A model generated the notes under the pieces. That model made no database searches, was not told the DNA's origin, and saw only the letters and a program-made list of their open reading frames with translations. Made by a program: the position numbers and the translations under genes. Positions 1-11,121 of a stretch of 35,317 bases of DNA are shown here, piece after piece. Position 1 is the first letter of the stretch. Each line of letters opens with the position of its first letter. Origin of the DNA: an uncultured Pseudanabaenaceae cyanobacterium (lineage in GTDB: Bacteria; Cyanobacteriota; Cyanobacteriia; PCC-9006; JAAUQQ01); the NCBI GenBank assembly GCA_938021205.1, contig CALIGI010000087.1:1-35317 (forward strand), written 5' to 3'.

Positions 1-18
1 AAAGTCAATCTTGACTTT
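1..18. promoter_or_regulatory. Perfect palindrome upstream of rpoB
   Basis: Positions 1-8 (AAAGTCAA) and 11-18 (TTGACTTT) are perfect inverted arms separated by two bases. The right arm contains TTGACT (11-16), which could be a -35 box, followed 17 bp later by a weak -10 candidate TACTGC (34-39) and the rpoB start at 95. It could be an operator over a promoter, or the end of an upstream gene's terminator cut by the window edge. No T-run follows, which argues mildly against a terminator. The function is inferred. Confidence 0.35.
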
Positions 19-94
19 GCTGGGTTGTTGAAGTACTGCCCGTGTTGCTGTAACATTTGGGGTCGCGCTAGGCGTGACCCGTTCGAGGAGACGC

Positions 95-3000
95 ATGACT
101 GATCAGATCACCGTTGCCCCCGCTGCTTTTGTTCTCCCAGACATGGTTGAGATCCAGCGAGCAAGCTTTCGCTGGTTCCTGGAAGAAGGCTTGATTGAAG
201 AGCTTGAGAGCTTTTCACCTATTACGGATTATACCGGGAAGCTAGAGCTTCACTTCCTGGGTAAGGACTATAAGCTTAAGCGTCCAAAGTATGACGTTGA
301 TGAAGCTAAGCGGCGTGACGGAACCTATGCGGTTCAGCTTTATGTCCCAACGCGTCTGATCAATAAGGAAAACGGTGAGATCAAGGAGCAGGAAGTTTTT
401 ATTGGCGACCTGCCTTTGATGACTGAGCGTGGCACCTTCATTATCAACGGTGCTGAGCGAGTCATCGTTAACCAGATTGTGCGTAGTCCTGGTGTCTACT
501 ACAAGTCTGAAACGGACAAGCATGGCCGTCGTACCTATAACGCCAGCCTCATTCCCAACCGTGGTGCATGGCTGAAGTTTGAGACCGACAAAAACGACTT
601 GGTCTGGGTTCGCATTGATAAGACCCGCAAGTTGTCAGCCCAGGTATTGCTTAAGGCGATTGGCCTAAGCGATAACGAAATTTTTGACGCCATGCGTCAC
701 CCCGAGTACTTCCAAAAGACGATTGAGAAGGAAGGGCAGTTCAACGAAGAAGAAGCACTGCTCGAACTCTACCGTAAGCTGCGTCCCGGTGAGCCTCCCA
801 CTGTGTCCGGTGGTCTGCAATTGCTAGAGTCTCGTTTCTTTGACCCCAAACGTTATGACCTCGGTCGTGTTGGTCGCTACAAGATCAACCGCAAGCTGCG
901 CCTGAACGTGCCCGATACGACTCGCGTGCTGACGGCCCAAGACATCTTGTCTTCCATTGATTACCTGGTGAACCTGGAGTTTGACATCGGTAACGTCGAT
1001 GACATCGACCACTTGGGTAATCGTCGTGTTCGTTCCGTGGGCGAGCTGCTGCAAAACCAGGTTCGCGTCGGGCTTAACCGTTTGGAGCGCATCATCCGTG
1101 AGCGCATGACGGTCTCGGATTCTGATTCCCTCACGCCAGCCTCCTTGGTGAACCCTAAGCCTCTGGTTGCAGCCATTAAGGAATTCTTTGGCTCTTCCCA
1201 GTTGTCTCAGTTTATGGACCAGACCAATCCTCTGGCAGAGCTGACCCACAAGCGCCGTCTCAGTGCCCTTGGTCCGGGTGGTTTGACCCGTGAACGTGCA
1301 GGCTTCGCGGTTCGCGATATTCACCCCTCTCACTACGGTCGCATTTGCCCGATTGAGACGCCTGAAGGTCCTAACGCGGGTTTGATTGGCTCTCTGGCAA
1401 CCCACGCTAAGGTTAATCCCTACGGCTTCATTGAAACGCCGTTCCGGAAAGTTGAGAACGGTCGTGTTCGCCTAGACCTCGCTTCTGTCTATATGACGGC
1501 GGATGAAGAGGACGACCTGCGCGTTGCTCCTGGTGACATCACTACGGATGCAGAGGGCTATATCCAAGGTGAAACGATCCCGGTTCGCTATCGCCAAGAC
1601 TTCACCACTACAACCCCTGATCAGGTCGACTTTGTCGCAGTTTCGCCGGTGCAGATTATTTCTGTGGCGACCTCTCTGATTCCGTTCTTGGAGCACGATG
1701 ACGCTAACCGCGCACTGATGGGGTCAAACATGCAGCGTCAGGCTGTGCCCCTGCTACGCCCAGAGCGTCCCTTGGTTGGCACGGGCCTGGAAGCCCAAGC
1801 TGCCCGTGACTCCGGTATGGTCATTGTCAGTCGTACGCCGGGTCGCGTGACTCAAGTGGATGCTGAGCGCGTTGTGGTGATGAGCGATAAGGGCGAACAA
1901 ATCGTCTACCCGCTGCAAAAGTACCAGCGCTCTAACCAAGACACCTGCTTGAACCAGCGTCCTCTGGCCTTTGAGGGAGATGAAGTTGAAGTTGGCCAGG
2001 TCCTGGCTGATGGTTCTGCAACCGAAGGTGGCGAGCTGGCACTGGGTCAGAACGTGCTCGTGGCCTATATGCCTTGGGAGGGCTACAACTACGAGGATGC
2101 CATCCTCATTAGTGAACGCCTGGTCCGTGAGGACGTTTATACTTCGATTCACATTGAAAAATTTGAGATTGAGGCTCGCCAAACCAAGCTGGGTCCTGAA
2201 GAAATTACCCGTGAAATCCCCAACGTTGGTGAAGACTCCCTGCGCCAGCTAGATGAGCAAGGCGTTATCCGTGTGGGTGCTTGGGTTGATGCTGGTGACA
2301 TCTTGGTGGGCAAGGTGACGCCCAAGGGCGAGTCGGACCAGCCCCCTGAAGAAAAACTGTTGCGCGCCATCTTTGGTGAGAAGGCTCGCGATGTTCGTGA
2401 CAACTCCCTGAGAGTGCCCAACGGTGAAAAAGGTCGTGTGGTGGATGTGCGCGTCTTCACGCGTGAGCAGGGCGATGAGCTTCCCCCTGGCGCCAACATG
2501 GTGGTTCGGGTTTACGTGGCCCAAAAGCGCAAGATTCAAGTCGGTGACAAGATGGCGGGTCGCCATGGCAATAAGGGGATTATTTCCCGAATTCTGCCCG
2601 TGCAGGATATGCCTTACTTGCCCGATGGAACGCCTTTGGACATCGCTCTAAACCCCCTGGGCGTGCCTTCTCGTATGAACGTGGGTCAGGTGTTTGAGTG
2701 CTTGTTGGGCTGGGCTGGGGATAAGCTCAACACCCGCTTTAAGCTGACGCCGTTTGATGAGATGCATGGTGCAGAAGCTTCTCGACTGTCGGTGAATGCC
2801 AAGCTGGTCGCGGCTCGTAAGCGTACTGGTAAGGACTGGGTGTTCGATGAAAATGATCCTGGCAAAATCCAGCTCTATGACGGTCGTAGTGGTGAGCCGT
2901 TTGATCAAGCTGTAACGGTGGGCCGTGCCTACATGCTCAAGCTGGTTCACATGGCGGACGATAAGATCCACGCCCGTTCTACGGGGCCTTACTCCTTGGT

Positions 3001-3397
3001 GACTCAGCAGCCTCTGGGGGGTAAAGCTCAGCAGGGTGGTCAGCGCTTTGGTGAGATGGAGGTTTGGGCCTTGGAGGCCTTCGGTGCTGCTTATACCTTG
3101 CAGGAACTGTTGACGGTTAAGTCCGACGATATGCAGGGCCGTAATGAAGCCTTGAATGCGATCGTCAAGGGCAAGGCTATTCCTAAGCCGGGGACGCCTG
3201 AGTCATTCAAGGTGTTGATGCGAGAGCTCCAGTCTCTTTGCTTGGACATTGCAGTGCATAAGCTCGACACCAGCATGGATGGAACGGATCAGGACACTGA
3301 AGTGGACCTGATGGTGGATGTGAGTAATCGTCGGGCTCCTTCTCGCCCGACCTATGAGTCCATCACTCCCCGTGAGGAGGCCGCTCCGGAGGCTTAG
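95..3397 (+). CDS. rpoB: RNA polymerase beta subunit
   Basis: Encodes the beta subunit of the core RNA polymerase, which forms one side of the active-site cleft. The ATG at 95 is preferred over the in-frame GTG at 74 because GAGGAG (85-90) lies four bases upstream; this gives 1100 residues, the usual cyanobacterial length. The rifampicin-pocket region around residues 368-396 is intact and wild-type looking ([20 protein letters not shown], then LSALGPGG), followed by the conserved [20 protein letters not shown] stretch. Further on are the conserved [10 protein letters not shown] motif and the C-terminal [15 protein letters not shown] segment that contacts beta-prime. First gene of rpoB-rpoC1-rpoC2. 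The acidic tail (EEAAPEA) is unremarkable. Identity is certain; only the start is a choice. Confidence 0.99.
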   Translation: MTDQITVAPAAFVLPDMVEIQRASFRWFLEEGLIEELESFSPITDYTGKLELHFLGKDYKLKRPKYDVDEAKRRDGTYAVQLYVPTRLINKENGEIKEQEVFIGDLPLMTERGTFIINGAERVIVNQIVRSPGVYYKSETDKHGRRTYNASLIPNRGAWLKFETDKNDLVWVRIDKTRKLSAQVLLKAIGLSDNEIFDAMRHPEYFQKTIEKEGQFNEEEALLELYRKLRPGEPPTVSGGLQLLESRFFDPKRYDLGRVGRYKINRKLRLNVPDTTRVLTAQDILSSIDYLVNLEFDIGNVDDIDHLGNRRVRSVGELLQNQVRVGLNRLERIIRERMTVSDSDSLTPASLVNPKPLVAAIKEFFGSSQLSQFMDQTNPLAELTHKRRLSALGPGGLTRERAGFAVRDIHPSHYGRICPIETPEGPNAGLIGSLATHAKVNPYGFIETPFRKVENGRVRLDLASVYMTADEEDDLRVAPGDITTDAEGYIQGETIPVRYRQDFTTTTPDQVDFVAVSPVQIISVATSLIPFLEHDDANRALMGSNMQRQAVPLLRPERPLVGTGLEAQAARDSGMVIVSRTPGRVTQVDAERVVVMSDKGEQIVYPLQKYQRSNQDTCLNQRPLAFEGDEVEVGQVLADGSATEGGELALGQNVLVAYMPWEGYNYEDAILISERLVREDVYTSIHIEKFEIEARQTKLGPEEITREIPNVGEDSLRQLDEQGVIRVGAWVDAGDILVGKVTPKGESDQPPEEKLLRAIFGEKARDVRDNSLRVPNGEKGRVVDVRVFTREQGDELPPGANMVVRVYVAQKRKIQVGDKMAGRHGNKGIISRILPVQDMPYLPDGTPLDIALNPLGVPSRMNVGQVFECLLGWAGDKLNTRFKLTPFDEMHGAEASRLSVNAKLVAARKRTGKDWVFDENDPGKIQLYDGRSGEPFDQAVTVGRAYMLKLVHMADDKIHARSTGPYSLVTQQPLGGKAQQGGQRFGEMEVWALEAFGAAYTLQELLTVKSDDMQGRNEALNAIVKGKAIPKPGTPESFKVLMRELQSLCLDIAVHKLDTSMDGTDQDTEVDLMVDVSNRRAPSRPTYESITPREEAAPEA

Positions 3398-3405
3398 CCT
3401 GTTGA

Positions 3406-3432
3406 GGCTGTGGTCTATGGCAGGCCACAGCC
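3406..3432 (+). other. Hairpin between rpoB and rpoC1
   Basis: GGCTGTGG (3406-3413) pairs perfectly with CCACAGCC (3425-3432) across an 11-base loop, nine bases after the rpoB stop codon. There is no U-tract behind it, so it is more likely an mRNA processing or stabilising element, or a partial attenuator, than a full terminator. Confidence 0.5.
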
Positions 3433-3524
3433 TGGCTGCTTGAATGGGCAGTTTGCCCGCCAACGATTTTTTAAAAATTCGGCGACTGACCGCCAGAGCT
3501 TGTTTGCCCTGGTCCTTCGCCTCT

Positions 3525-3551
3525 CGAACGCCACCGTTCGGCCCTCGAACG
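3525..3551 (+). promoter_or_regulatory. Mutually exclusive hairpins before rpoC1
   Basis: CGAACG (3525-3530), CGTTCG (3535-3540) and CGAACG (3546-3551) follow each other. The central arm can pair with either flank, giving two competing hairpins with loops of four and five bases. The second hairpin ends only seven bases before the GAAAGGA ribosome-binding site of rpoC1 (about 3558-3563). The arrangement could tune rpoC1 translation or RNA processing. That role is inferred. Confidence 0.45.
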
Positions 3552-3573
3552 CTACCAGAAAGGAATGCGCCCA

Positions 3574-5445
3574 ATGGCAAAGCTAGAACAACGGTTTGAT
3601 TACGTCAAAATCGGACTGGCCTCCCCTGAACGAATTCGCCAGTGGGGTGAAAGAACCCAGCCCAATGGCAATATTGTGGGTGAGGTAACCAAGCCTGAAA
3701 CCATCAATTACCGCACGCTCAAGCCTGAGATGGATGGCTTGTTCTGCGAAAAGATTTTTGGCCCTGCTAAGGATTGGGAATGCCACTGCGGTAAGTACAA
3801 GCGGGTGCGCCATCGGGGCATTGTTTGTGAGCGTTGCGGCGTGGAGGTGACTGAATCTCGTGTGCGTCGCCACCGCATGGGCTATATCAAGCTGGCAGCT
3901 CCGGTTGCCCACGTTTGGTATCTCAAAGGTATTCCCAGCTATATCGCAATCATTCTTGACATGCCCCTGCGGGATGTTGAGCAGATTGTCTACTTCAACT
4001 CCTATGTGGTTTTGGATGCGGGTAACCATCCCGATCTACAGCATAAGCAGCTGTTGAACGAAGACCAGTGGATGGAGCTGGAGGAGCAGATTTATTCTGA
4101 AGATTCAACCCTGGAAGGCATTGAAGTAGGCATTGGTGCTGAGGCACTCCAGCGCTTGCTTCAGGATTTGGATCTAGATGGCGAAGCAGAGCAACTGCGG
4201 GAGACTATTGCAGTTTCTAAGGGGCAGAAGCGCGCCAAGTTAATCAAGCGCCTGCGGGTGATTGATAACTTCATTGCAACGGGCTCTCGTCCTGATTGGA
4301 TGGTACTGCAATACATTCCAGTGATTCCGCCTGACCTGCGTCCGATGGTGCAGCTTGATGGGGGGCGCTTTGCAACCTCTGACTTGAATGACCTCTATCG
4401 CCGAGTCATCAACCGCAACAATCGCCTGGCTCGTTTGCAGGAGATTCTTGCTCCGGAGATTATTGTCCGTAACGAGAAGCGGATGCTCCAAGAGGCAGTC
4501 GATGCTCTGATTGATAACGGTCGCCGTGGCCGCACTGTGGTGGGCGCAAATAATCGCCCCCTCAAGTCTTTGTCGGACATTATTGAGGGTAAGCAGGGCC
4601 GCTTCCGTCAGAACTTGCTGGGTAAGCGCGTTGATTACTCCGGCCGTTCTGTGATTGTGGTAGGCCCCAATCTAAAGATTCACCAGTGCGGTCTGCCTCG
4701 GGAGATGGCGATCGAGCTGTTCCAGCCTTTTGTGATTCACCGGTTGATTCGCCAAGGTTTGGTCAACAACATTAAGGCGGCTAAGAAGCTTATCCAGCGG
4801 ACAGACCCTGTGGTTTGGGAAGTGCTGGAGGAGGTCATTGATGGCCATCCTGTCATGCTAAACCGGGCTCCGACGCTTCACCGTTTGGGTATTCAAGCAT
4901 TTGAACCCATCTTGGTGCCGGGTCGAGCGATTCAGTTGCATCCCTTGGTATGTCCAGCCTTTAATGCTGACTTTGACGGCGACCAAATGGCGGTTCACGT
5001 TCCGTTGTCTCTGGAGTCTCAGTCGGAAGCTCGTCTGTTGATGCTGGCTTCTAACAATATTCTGTCTCCGGCAACCGGTTCACCGATTATTACGCCCAGT
5101 CAGGATATGGTCTTGGGTTGCTACTACCTCAGTGTCCACAATCCCACGAAGCAAAAAGGAGCGGGTCGTTATTATGGCTCGATGAACGATGCCATCATGG
5201 CCTATGAGCAGGACCAAATCGATCTCCATTCCTATGTTTGGGTGCGTTTTGATGGCCCCGTCGAGCAAGAATCTGATGAAGGTGAGCCGACTGTGACAAC
5301 CAATGAGGATGGCTCAATCACGAAGGTCTATGAGCAGCGTCGTGTTCGAGAAGATGCTGAGGGCAATGTTTTGTCTCAGTACGTCTTGACGACGCCAGGG
5401 AGAAGCATTCTCAACAAGACTATCCATGATGTCTTGGTCAACTAA
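3574..5445 (+). CDS. rpoC1: RNA polymerase subunit gamma (N-terminal half of beta-prime)
   Basis: Encodes the cyanobacterial and plastid gamma subunit, equivalent to the N-terminal part of bacterial beta-prime. The ATG at 3574 is chosen over the ATG at 3565 because GAAAGGA ends one base before 3565 but ten bases before 3574, and [19 protein letters not shown] is the usual family start. This gives 623 residues, normal length. The zinc ribbon cysteines are C70, C72, C85 and C88. The catalytic NADFDGD motif that binds the active-site magnesium is at residues 464-470. The conserved [20 protein letters not shown] block is present. It lies 176 bases after rpoB with hairpins in between, and 135 bases before rpoC2. 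Identity is certain. Confidence 0.98.
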   Translation: MAKLEQRFDYVKIGLASPERIRQWGERTQPNGNIVGEVTKPETINYRTLKPEMDGLFCEKIFGPAKDWECHCGKYKRVRHRGIVCERCGVEVTESRVRRHRMGYIKLAAPVAHVWYLKGIPSYIAIILDMPLRDVEQIVYFNSYVVLDAGNHPDLQHKQLLNEDQWMELEEQIYSEDSTLEGIEVGIGAEALQRLLQDLDLDGEAEQLRETIAVSKGQKRAKLIKRLRVIDNFIATGSRPDWMVLQYIPVIPPDLRPMVQLDGGRFATSDLNDLYRRVINRNNRLARLQEILAPEIIVRNEKRMLQEAVDALIDNGRRGRTVVGANNRPLKSLSDIIEGKQGRFRQNLLGKRVDYSGRSVIVVGPNLKIHQCGLPREMAIELFQPFVIHRLIRQGLVNNIKAAKKLIQRTDPVVWEVLEEVIDGHPVMLNRAPTLHRLGIQAFEPILVPGRAIQLHPLVCPAFNADFDGDQMAVHVPLSLESQSEARLLMLASNNILSPATGSPIITPSQDMVLGCYYLSVHNPTKQKGAGRYYGSMNDAIMAYEQDQIDLHSYVWVRFDGPVEQESDEGEPTVTTNEDGSITKVYEQRRVREDAEGNVLSQYVLTTPGRSILNKTIHDVLVN

Positions 5446-5457
5446 AGGAAGAGGTTG

Positions 5458-5487
5458 TTAACCGATGTCTCTTAGGGCATCGGTTAA
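5458..5487 (+). other. Hairpin between rpoC1 and rpoC2
   Basis: TTAACCGATG (5458-5467) and CATCGGTTAA (5478-5487) form a perfect 10-bp stem with a 10-base loop just after the rpoC1 stop. No U-run follows. Because rpoC2 must be co-expressed, an intercistronic stability or processing element is more likely than a terminator. Confidence 0.5.
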
Positions 5488-5580
5488 TTGAGTAGCGCTT
5501 CGAGGCGGCATCGACTTTATTTCAGTATTTGCTCTCAACAGTAGAGCGATCGCAGTTCAGTGGGGTAATTAGGCGGCACC

Positions 5581-8500
5581 ATGGCAGAGCAAAATCAAGC
5601 AGACAAGAAGCCCGTTGCGTTTTACAACGGCACCATCGACAAAAAGCAGCTGCGGAAGATGATCACCTCATCTTTTATTAATCACGGTACTGCTCGCACC
5701 GCTCAGGTTGCTGACCAACTCAAAGGATTGGGCTTCAAGTTTGCGACCCGCGCTGGTGTTTCCATTAGTATTCACGATCTAAAGGTTCCTGCGGTTAAGA
5801 AGGAAATGCTGGAGGCGGCTGAAGAAGAAATCCGTACCACAGAAGCTCGCTATAGCCGAGGCGAAATCACTGAGGTAGAGCGCTTCCAGAAGGTGATTGA
5901 TACTTGGAGTATCACCAGTGATGAGCTCAAGAACGAGGTCATCAAGAACTTCAAGATTAATAACCCCTTGAACTCCGTCTACATGATGGCCTTCTCCGGA
6001 GCTCGTGGTAATGTCTCCCAGGTTCGTCAGTTGGTGGGTATGCGTGGCCTGATGGCCAATCCCCAGGGGGAGATCATTGACCTTCCCATTAAAACCAATT
6101 TCCGCGAGGGCCTGACTGTAACGGAGTACATCATCTCCTCCTACGGTGCTCGTAAGGGGTTGGTGGATACGGCTCTGCGTACCGCTGACTCCGGTTACTT
6201 GACCCGTCGTCTGGTGGACGTTTCCCAGGACGTGATTGTGCGGGAGCTGGACTGTGGCACGAGTCGCAATGTCACCATCAAGCCGATGAAAGATGGTGAA
6301 CGGGTGTTAATTAAGCTGGGCGATCGCCTCTTGGGTCGTGTCGTGGCTGAAGACCTCATGCACCCTGAGACGGGGGAATTAGTAGCAGCACGTAACCAAG
6401 ATATTTCAGCAGACCTGGCAGAGGTGATAGATCGTTCTGGTGCTGAGGAGCTGAAGGTTCGCTCTCCCCTGACATGCGAAGCTGCCCGTTCTGTCTGCCG
6501 ACTTTGCTATGGCTGGAGCCTGGCCCATGCCCAAATGGTGGATATGGGTGAAGCCGTCGGTATTATTGCGGCCCAGTCTATTGGCGAGCCTGGTACTCAG
6601 CTAACCATGCGTACCTTCCACACCGGAGGGGTCTTCACCGGTGAAGTGGCTCGTCAAGAGCGTGCCAAGAAAGAAGGCAAAGTGAGCTTCTCCAAGAAGG
6701 CTCGCACCAGAGCGTTCCGCACTCGCCATGGTGAGGATGTGTTTGTTGCTGAAGCCAACTTTGATATCACCGTTGGCTCAGGCGGTAAGAAGCAAGTGGT
6801 TCGGGTTGCCCAAGGGTCGACGGTATTCGTCAGTGACGGCGATGATGTCATTGCTAACCAGATGATTGCTGAGGTTCCTGTGGGTGGGCGTGCTAAGCGC
6901 TCGACTGAGAAGGCAACCAAAGATGTGGCCTCGGACATGGCTGGTGAAATCCTCTTCCAGGATATTGCCGCAGAAGAGAAGAAAGACCGCCAGGGCAACA
7001 CGACTCGTATTGCCCAGCGTGGTGGCCTGATTTGGGTTTTGGGAGGTGAGGTTTATAACCTACCGCCAGGCGCAGAACCCATTGTCAAGAACAGTGACAG
7101 CGTTTCCGAAGGCTCCATCTTGGCTGAGACTCGGTTGACGACCGAACATGGTGGGGTTGTGCGCCTGCCTAGCAGCGGTGAAGGCAATCGTGAAGTGGAA
7201 ATTGTCACGGCTTCAGTCACCTTGGATAAGGCCCGTGTTCATGCTGAGGTCTCTTCAGGTAGTGAGCACTATGTGCTTGAAACTCATGATGGTAAACAAT
7301 TCAATATCACGACGACCCCTGGAACGAAGGTTCTAAATGGTCAGGTTGTTGCAGAGCTACAAAGCGACCAGTACCGGACCCATACGGGTGGCATTATCAA
7401 ATATGCCGGTGTGGAAGTCGGCAAGAAGGGCAAGTCTAAGCAAGGCTTTGAAGTCACCCAAGGGGGCACATTATTGTGGATTCCTGAGGAAGCTCACGAG
7501 GTCAATAAGGATATTTCCCTGTTGATGGTCGAGAACGGTCAGTTTGTGGAAGCTGGCACTGAAGTGGTTAAGGACGTCTTCTGTAACAGCAGCGGTATCG
7601 TTGAAGTCACCCAGAAGAACGACATTCTGCGGGAGATTGTGGTCAAGCCTGGCGAGCTCCACATGCTTGACAATCCCAAAGATCTCAAGTCTAGCAATGG
7701 TGCTTTGGCCAACCCTGGTGACACTGTCATGAAGGGAGTCAGTGTTGAGGAGATGCGCTACGTCGAGGTTGTGGACATGCCTGAAGGTCAGGCAGTGCTA
7801 TTACGTCCAGTTGTGGAGTACCAGGTTCCGACTGAGCCTGTTTTACCCAGCCAGATTGCCGAAGATGGTGATGGCCGCTCTGTGGGTCTCAAGATTGTCC
7901 AGCGGATTCCCTTTAAGGATGGCGAACGCGTTCAGTCAGTCGAAGGCGTTGACCTGATGCGTACCCAGTTGGTGCTGGTCATGGAAGCTGACTCTGCCCA
8001 AATCATGGCGGATATCGAGCTTCTACCGGATGCGAAGGATTCTGAGGTAATGCGACTCAGTATCGTGGTGCTTGAGTCTCTTGTGCTGCGTCGCGATATT
8101 TCTGCTGATGCGGTTCAAGGCAGTACTAAGACTCGTCTGTTGGTGAAGGATGGAGATGTTATTCAGGGAGGGGCTGTTGTCTCATGTACCGAGATTCTCT
8201 GTAAGGAGACCGGTGTCATTCAGGGGATTCAGCAAGGAGTAGAGGCGGTGCGCCGCATCTTGATTGAGCGCGAAGTCGATAGCATGGTCATCTCTACTGG
8301 GAGTGAGGCACCTTCTGTTAAAGCTGGAGATCTCGTGGTTGAGGGGACCGAAATTGCTCCAGGCTTGAAGATGGAAGGCTCTGGCCAAGTGACTTCTGTG
8401 GGGGCCAACGAGATCAAGTTCCGTGTGGCTCGTCCTTACCGTGTTTCTCCAGGTGCGGTGCTTCAAGTGGATGATACGAGCTTGGTTCAGCGAGGGGATA

Positions 8501-9531
8501 ACCTCGTCTTGCTTGTGTTTGAGCGAGCTAAGACAGGTGACATCATTCAGGGTCTACCCAGAATTGAGGAACTACTAGAAGCCCGTAAACCTAAGGAAGG
8601 GGCTGTGCTTTCAGCCCGTCCTGGCACGGTTCAACTAGTGGAAGATGATGGCGACATCATTGAAGTCAAAGTTGTGGACAGTGACGGTACAGTGACGGAC
8701 TACCCCATCAACCCTGGCCAGAGTGTCATGGTGGCTGATGGTCAGAAGGTTACCGCTGCTGAACCCCTCACGGATGGTCTATCCAGCCCCCATGAAATCT
8801 TGGATATTTTCTTCAAGAACTATCGCGAAGAGCTGGATACCTACGAAGCCGCTATGGCTAGCTTGCAGAAGGTTCAGTCCTTCTTGGTGAATGAAGTTCA
8901 GTCTGTGTATCAGTCCCAGGGGATTACGATTTCTGACAAGCATATTGAAGTTATTGTTAAGCAGATGACTTCTAAAGCTCGGGTTGAAGATGGTGGGGAC
9001 ACCACGATGCTGCCAGGTGAGCTCGTTGAGCTACGTCAAGTGGATCAAGTCAACCAGGCTATGGCCATTACGGGGGGGGCTCCGGCAGAGTACACTCCCA
9101 TGCTCTTGGGTATTACCAAAGCATCGTTGAATACCGATAGCTTTATCTCGGCGGCCTCCTTCCAGGAGACCACCCGTGTACTGACTGAAGCTGCCATTCA
9201 AGGTAAATCTGATTGGTTGCGGGGTCTCAAGGAGAACGTGATTATCGGTCGTTTGATCCCTGCGGGTACTGGTTTTAATGCCTATGAGGATTCCTTGGCA
9301 GCTGCGACGCCAGAGATGGACTTCAATTATGAAGCGGCGGGGGTCTTGGCTGATGATGGTTCATTGACCAGTGGGATCTTGGATGATAAGACAGCCCGTG
9401 CTTATGGTTTAGATACGGGAGCTGATAATCGTCCTCCTTTGACGGTGGACTTGCCTCCAGCCCCTGGTACTGAGCGCCCGAGCATGATTCTGGACGATGA
9501 AGAACTGATTGATGACAATACCAGGGCTTAG
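5581..9531 (+). CDS. rpoC2: RNA polymerase beta-prime subunit (C-terminal half)
   Basis: Encodes the C-terminal part of the split beta-prime subunit, 1316 residues, the usual cyanobacterial length. The start MAEQ...[15 protein letters not shown] is typical. The second zinc site is made by C225, C299, C306 and C309. The conserved [20 protein letters not shown] segment (around residue 325) contributes to the bridge helix and trigger-loop region, and [16 protein letters not shown] lies before it. Between about residues 350 and 980 is the large beta-rich insertion (sandwich-barrel hybrid motifs) characteristic of cyanobacterial RpoC2. The trigger-loop C-terminal half and [18 protein letters not shown] follow. 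The last 90 residues are acidic and variable. A weak AGGCGG precedes the ATG. Identity is certain. Confidence 0.98.
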   Translation: MAEQNQADKKPVAFYNGTIDKKQLRKMITSSFINHGTARTAQVADQLKGLGFKFATRAGVSISIHDLKVPAVKKEMLEAAEEEIRTTEARYSRGEITEVERFQKVIDTWSITSDELKNEVIKNFKINNPLNSVYMMAFSGARGNVSQVRQLVGMRGLMANPQGEIIDLPIKTNFREGLTVTEYIISSYGARKGLVDTALRTADSGYLTRRLVDVSQDVIVRELDCGTSRNVTIKPMKDGERVLIKLGDRLLGRVVAEDLMHPETGELVAARNQDISADLAEVIDRSGAEELKVRSPLTCEAARSVCRLCYGWSLAHAQMVDMGEAVGIIAAQSIGEPGTQLTMRTFHTGGVFTGEVARQERAKKEGKVSFSKKARTRAFRTRHGEDVFVAEANFDITVGSGGKKQVVRVAQGSTVFVSDGDDVIANQMIAEVPVGGRAKRSTEKATKDVASDMAGEILFQDIAAEEKKDRQGNTTRIAQRGGLIWVLGGEVYNLPPGAEPIVKNSDSVSEGSILAETRLTTEHGGVVRLPSSGEGNREVEIVTASVTLDKARVHAEVSSGSEHYVLETHDGKQFNITTTPGTKVLNGQVVAELQSDQYRTHTGGIIKYAGVEVGKKGKSKQGFEVTQGGTLLWIPEEAHEVNKDISLLMVENGQFVEAGTEVVKDVFCNSSGIVEVTQKNDILREIVVKPGELHMLDNPKDLKSSNGALANPGDTVMKGVSVEEMRYVEVVDMPEGQAVLLRPVVEYQVPTEPVLPSQIAEDGDGRSVGLKIVQRIPFKDGERVQSVEGVDLMRTQLVLVMEADSAQIMADIELLPDAKDSEVMRLSIVVLESLVLRRDISADAVQGSTKTRLLVKDGDVIQGGAVVSCTEILCKETGVIQGIQQGVEAVRRILIEREVDSMVISTGSEAPSVKAGDLVVEGTEIAPGLKMEGSGQVTSVGANEIKFRVARPYRVSPGAVLQVDDTSLVQRGDNLVLLVFERAKTGDIIQGLPRIEELLEARKPKEGAVLSARPGTVQLVEDDGDIIEVKVVDSDGTVTDYPINPGQSVMVADGQKVTAAEPLTDGLSSPHEILDIFFKNYREELDTYEAAMASLQKVQSFLVNEVQSVYQSQGITISDKHIEVIVKQMTSKARVEDGGDTTMLPGELVELRQVDQVNQAMAITGGAPAEYTPMLLGITKASLNTDSFISAASFQETTRVLTEAAIQGKSDWLRGLKENVIIGRLIPAGTGFNAYEDSLAAATPEMDFNYEAAGVLADDGSLTSGILDDKTARAYGLDTGADNRPPLTVDLPPAPGTERPSMILDDEELIDDNTRA

Positions 9532-9587
9532 TCTTTAGACTGTCCTGGTTGAGATTCCGTTCTGGTTGAGATTCAATAGCGTCTGAC

Positions 9588-9623
9588 TAAACCGCCGAGG
9601 TGCAACCGCACCTCGGCGATTTA
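9588..9623 (+). terminator. Terminator after rpoC2
   Basis: CGCCGAGGTGC (9593-9603) pairs perfectly with GCACCTCGGCG (9608-9618) around an AACC loop, and TAAA/TTTA can extend the stem from 9588 to 9623. The following T content is modest, so intrinsic strength is uncertain. It separates the rpo operon from the membrane-gene operon. Just before it, CTGGTTGAGATTC occurs twice (9545-9557 and 9562-9574), a 13-bp direct repeat. Confidence 0.7.
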
Positions 9624-9660
9624 CGCTTTAGTAGGTCTGCATCAGGGGCGGGAAGTAAGG

Positions 9661-11121
9661 ATGGGGCAAGCTAGAAATACGGATTCAGCGATGGTTGGGG
9701 AGGCTTTGGTGGTGGAGGGAGGCGTGAAGTATAGACTGCCGCGATCGCTCTTTTTGATGATGGCCGGAGCCGCTGCTATTTTGATGCTTTGTAGCAGCCT
9801 GCGCCATAGCCTATTCCAGTCCAATGCCTACGATCTCGGCATTTTTGACCAAGCAGTTTACATGATCAGCACGGGGGCGGAACCGTTTGTCTCGCTGATA
9901 GGCTTTCATGCTCTAGGGGATCATGGCGCTTTTGTTCTGTACCCTTTGGCGCTGTTGTATAAGCTTTTTCCCAGTGTTTATTGGTTATTTGCGGTTCAGG
10001 CGATCGCCCTCTCTAGTGGCGTATTCTTTGTCTGGCATCTTGCTGTGGACTATGAATTGAGGCGATCCCAGGCGATCGCTTTGAGCTGGGTTTACCTGCT
10101 TTACCCCGTTATATTCAATGCTAACCTGTTCGACTTTCACCCTGAGGTCATAGCAATCCCAGCTTTGTTGGGGACGATTTGGGCGGCGCGGCGACGGACT
10201 TGGCTGGGCTTTATTGCTGCTGTTGTCTTGGTGCTGTCCTGCAAGGCTGTGCTATCTCTGACAATGGCGGCTCTGGGACTGTGGCTCTTGTTGTCCCAGC
10301 GGCGTAGCTTTGGTTTTGTGGCTTTGGCCTTGGGGATCGCTTGGTTCGGCATCAGCACCCAGATGGTTATTCCGGCTTTTAGTGGAGAAGAGGCCCAGGC
10401 AGTGGGTCGCTACAGCTATCTCGGAGATTCGGTTCTGGGGATTTTGCAGAACTTGGTGCTGAGGCCCCAAAAGGTCTTCAGTTATCTGTTGACAGCGGCG
10501 AACTTGGAATACTTGGTCCTCTTGCTGGTGCCATTTCTGTGGGGGCTATCGCCGCGCCATTTGCTGCCGTTGCTGGGGGCGGGGCCGACATTATTTTTGA
10601 ACTTGTTGGCGGATCATCAGCCCCAGAAAGATCTGACTCACCAATATGCCCTGCCGATGCTGCCGTTTTTCTTGGTGGCGATTATGGCGGCGTTGGCGGC
10701 GGAGCGGGGCTGGCTGCGGCGACCGCGTTGGATCATGGTTTGGGCGGTGGTGGCTTGGTTGGCTTTGGCCAAGTATGGCTACTTTGGTTCGTTGTATTTG
10801 TCTCAGTTGGATACGGTGGGTGCGATGCGGGGTGCGATCGCCCAGGTGCAAACCAAGGGAGGAGTTTTGACGGCCTCCCAAGTTGCACCGCACTTGACCC
10901 ATCGAGCCTTGGTCACGATGGCAGAACCCGGTAGCGAGAGCTTGGATTTACTGCCCTATGACTATGTGTTGCTCAATGCCAAGCACCCCGGCTGGGCTGG
11001 CTCTGTGGAGACGGTGCAGGCGTTAACCCAGCGATTAGAAGGTGAGCCAGGTTGGCGGCGCACCTATGAGCGAGATGGGGTTGTGCTGTTTGAGGCGATT
11101 TCTGAGGAGTCGATCAATTAA
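9661..11121 (+). CDS. DUF2079 polytopic membrane protein
   Basis: A large integral membrane protein of the DUF2079 family, which resembles lipid-linked-sugar glycosyltransferases of the GT-C type; no biochemical function is established to my knowledge. Family signatures are SNAYDLGIFDQAVY near residue 53, DFHPEVIAIP near residue 160, and the HQYALPMLPF motif near residue 328. About ten hydrophobic segments are separated by short loops, and a soluble segment of roughly 80 residues ends the protein. The start is uncertain: ATG 9661 has GTAAGG directly against it, ATG 9691 is in frame, and GTG 9724 follows GGAGGGAGG. The stop overlaps the next ATG (TAATG), so the gene is co-translated with a GtrB-type transferase. 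This supports a role in using polyprenyl-phosphate sugars, which is inference. Confidence 0.88.
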   Translation: MGQARNTDSAMVGEALVVEGGVKYRLPRSLFLMMAGAAAILMLCSSLRHSLFQSNAYDLGIFDQAVYMISTGAEPFVSLIGFHALGDHGAFVLYPLALLYKLFPSVYWLFAVQAIALSSGVFFVWHLAVDYELRRSQAIALSWVYLLYPVIFNANLFDFHPEVIAIPALLGTIWAARRRTWLGFIAAVVLVLSCKAVLSLTMAALGLWLLLSQRRSFGFVALALGIAWFGISTQMVIPAFSGEEAQAVGRYSYLGDSVLGILQNLVLRPQKVFSYLLTAANLEYLVLLLVPFLWGLSPRHLLPLLGAGPTLFLNLLADHQPQKDLTHQYALPMLPFFLVAIMAALAAERGWLRRPRWIMVWAVVAWLALAKYGYFGSLYLSQLDTVGAMRGAIAQVQTKGGVLTASQVAPHLTHRALVTMAEPGSESLDLLPYDYVLLNAKHPGWAGSVETVQALTQRLEGEPGWRRTYERDGVVLFEAISEESIN

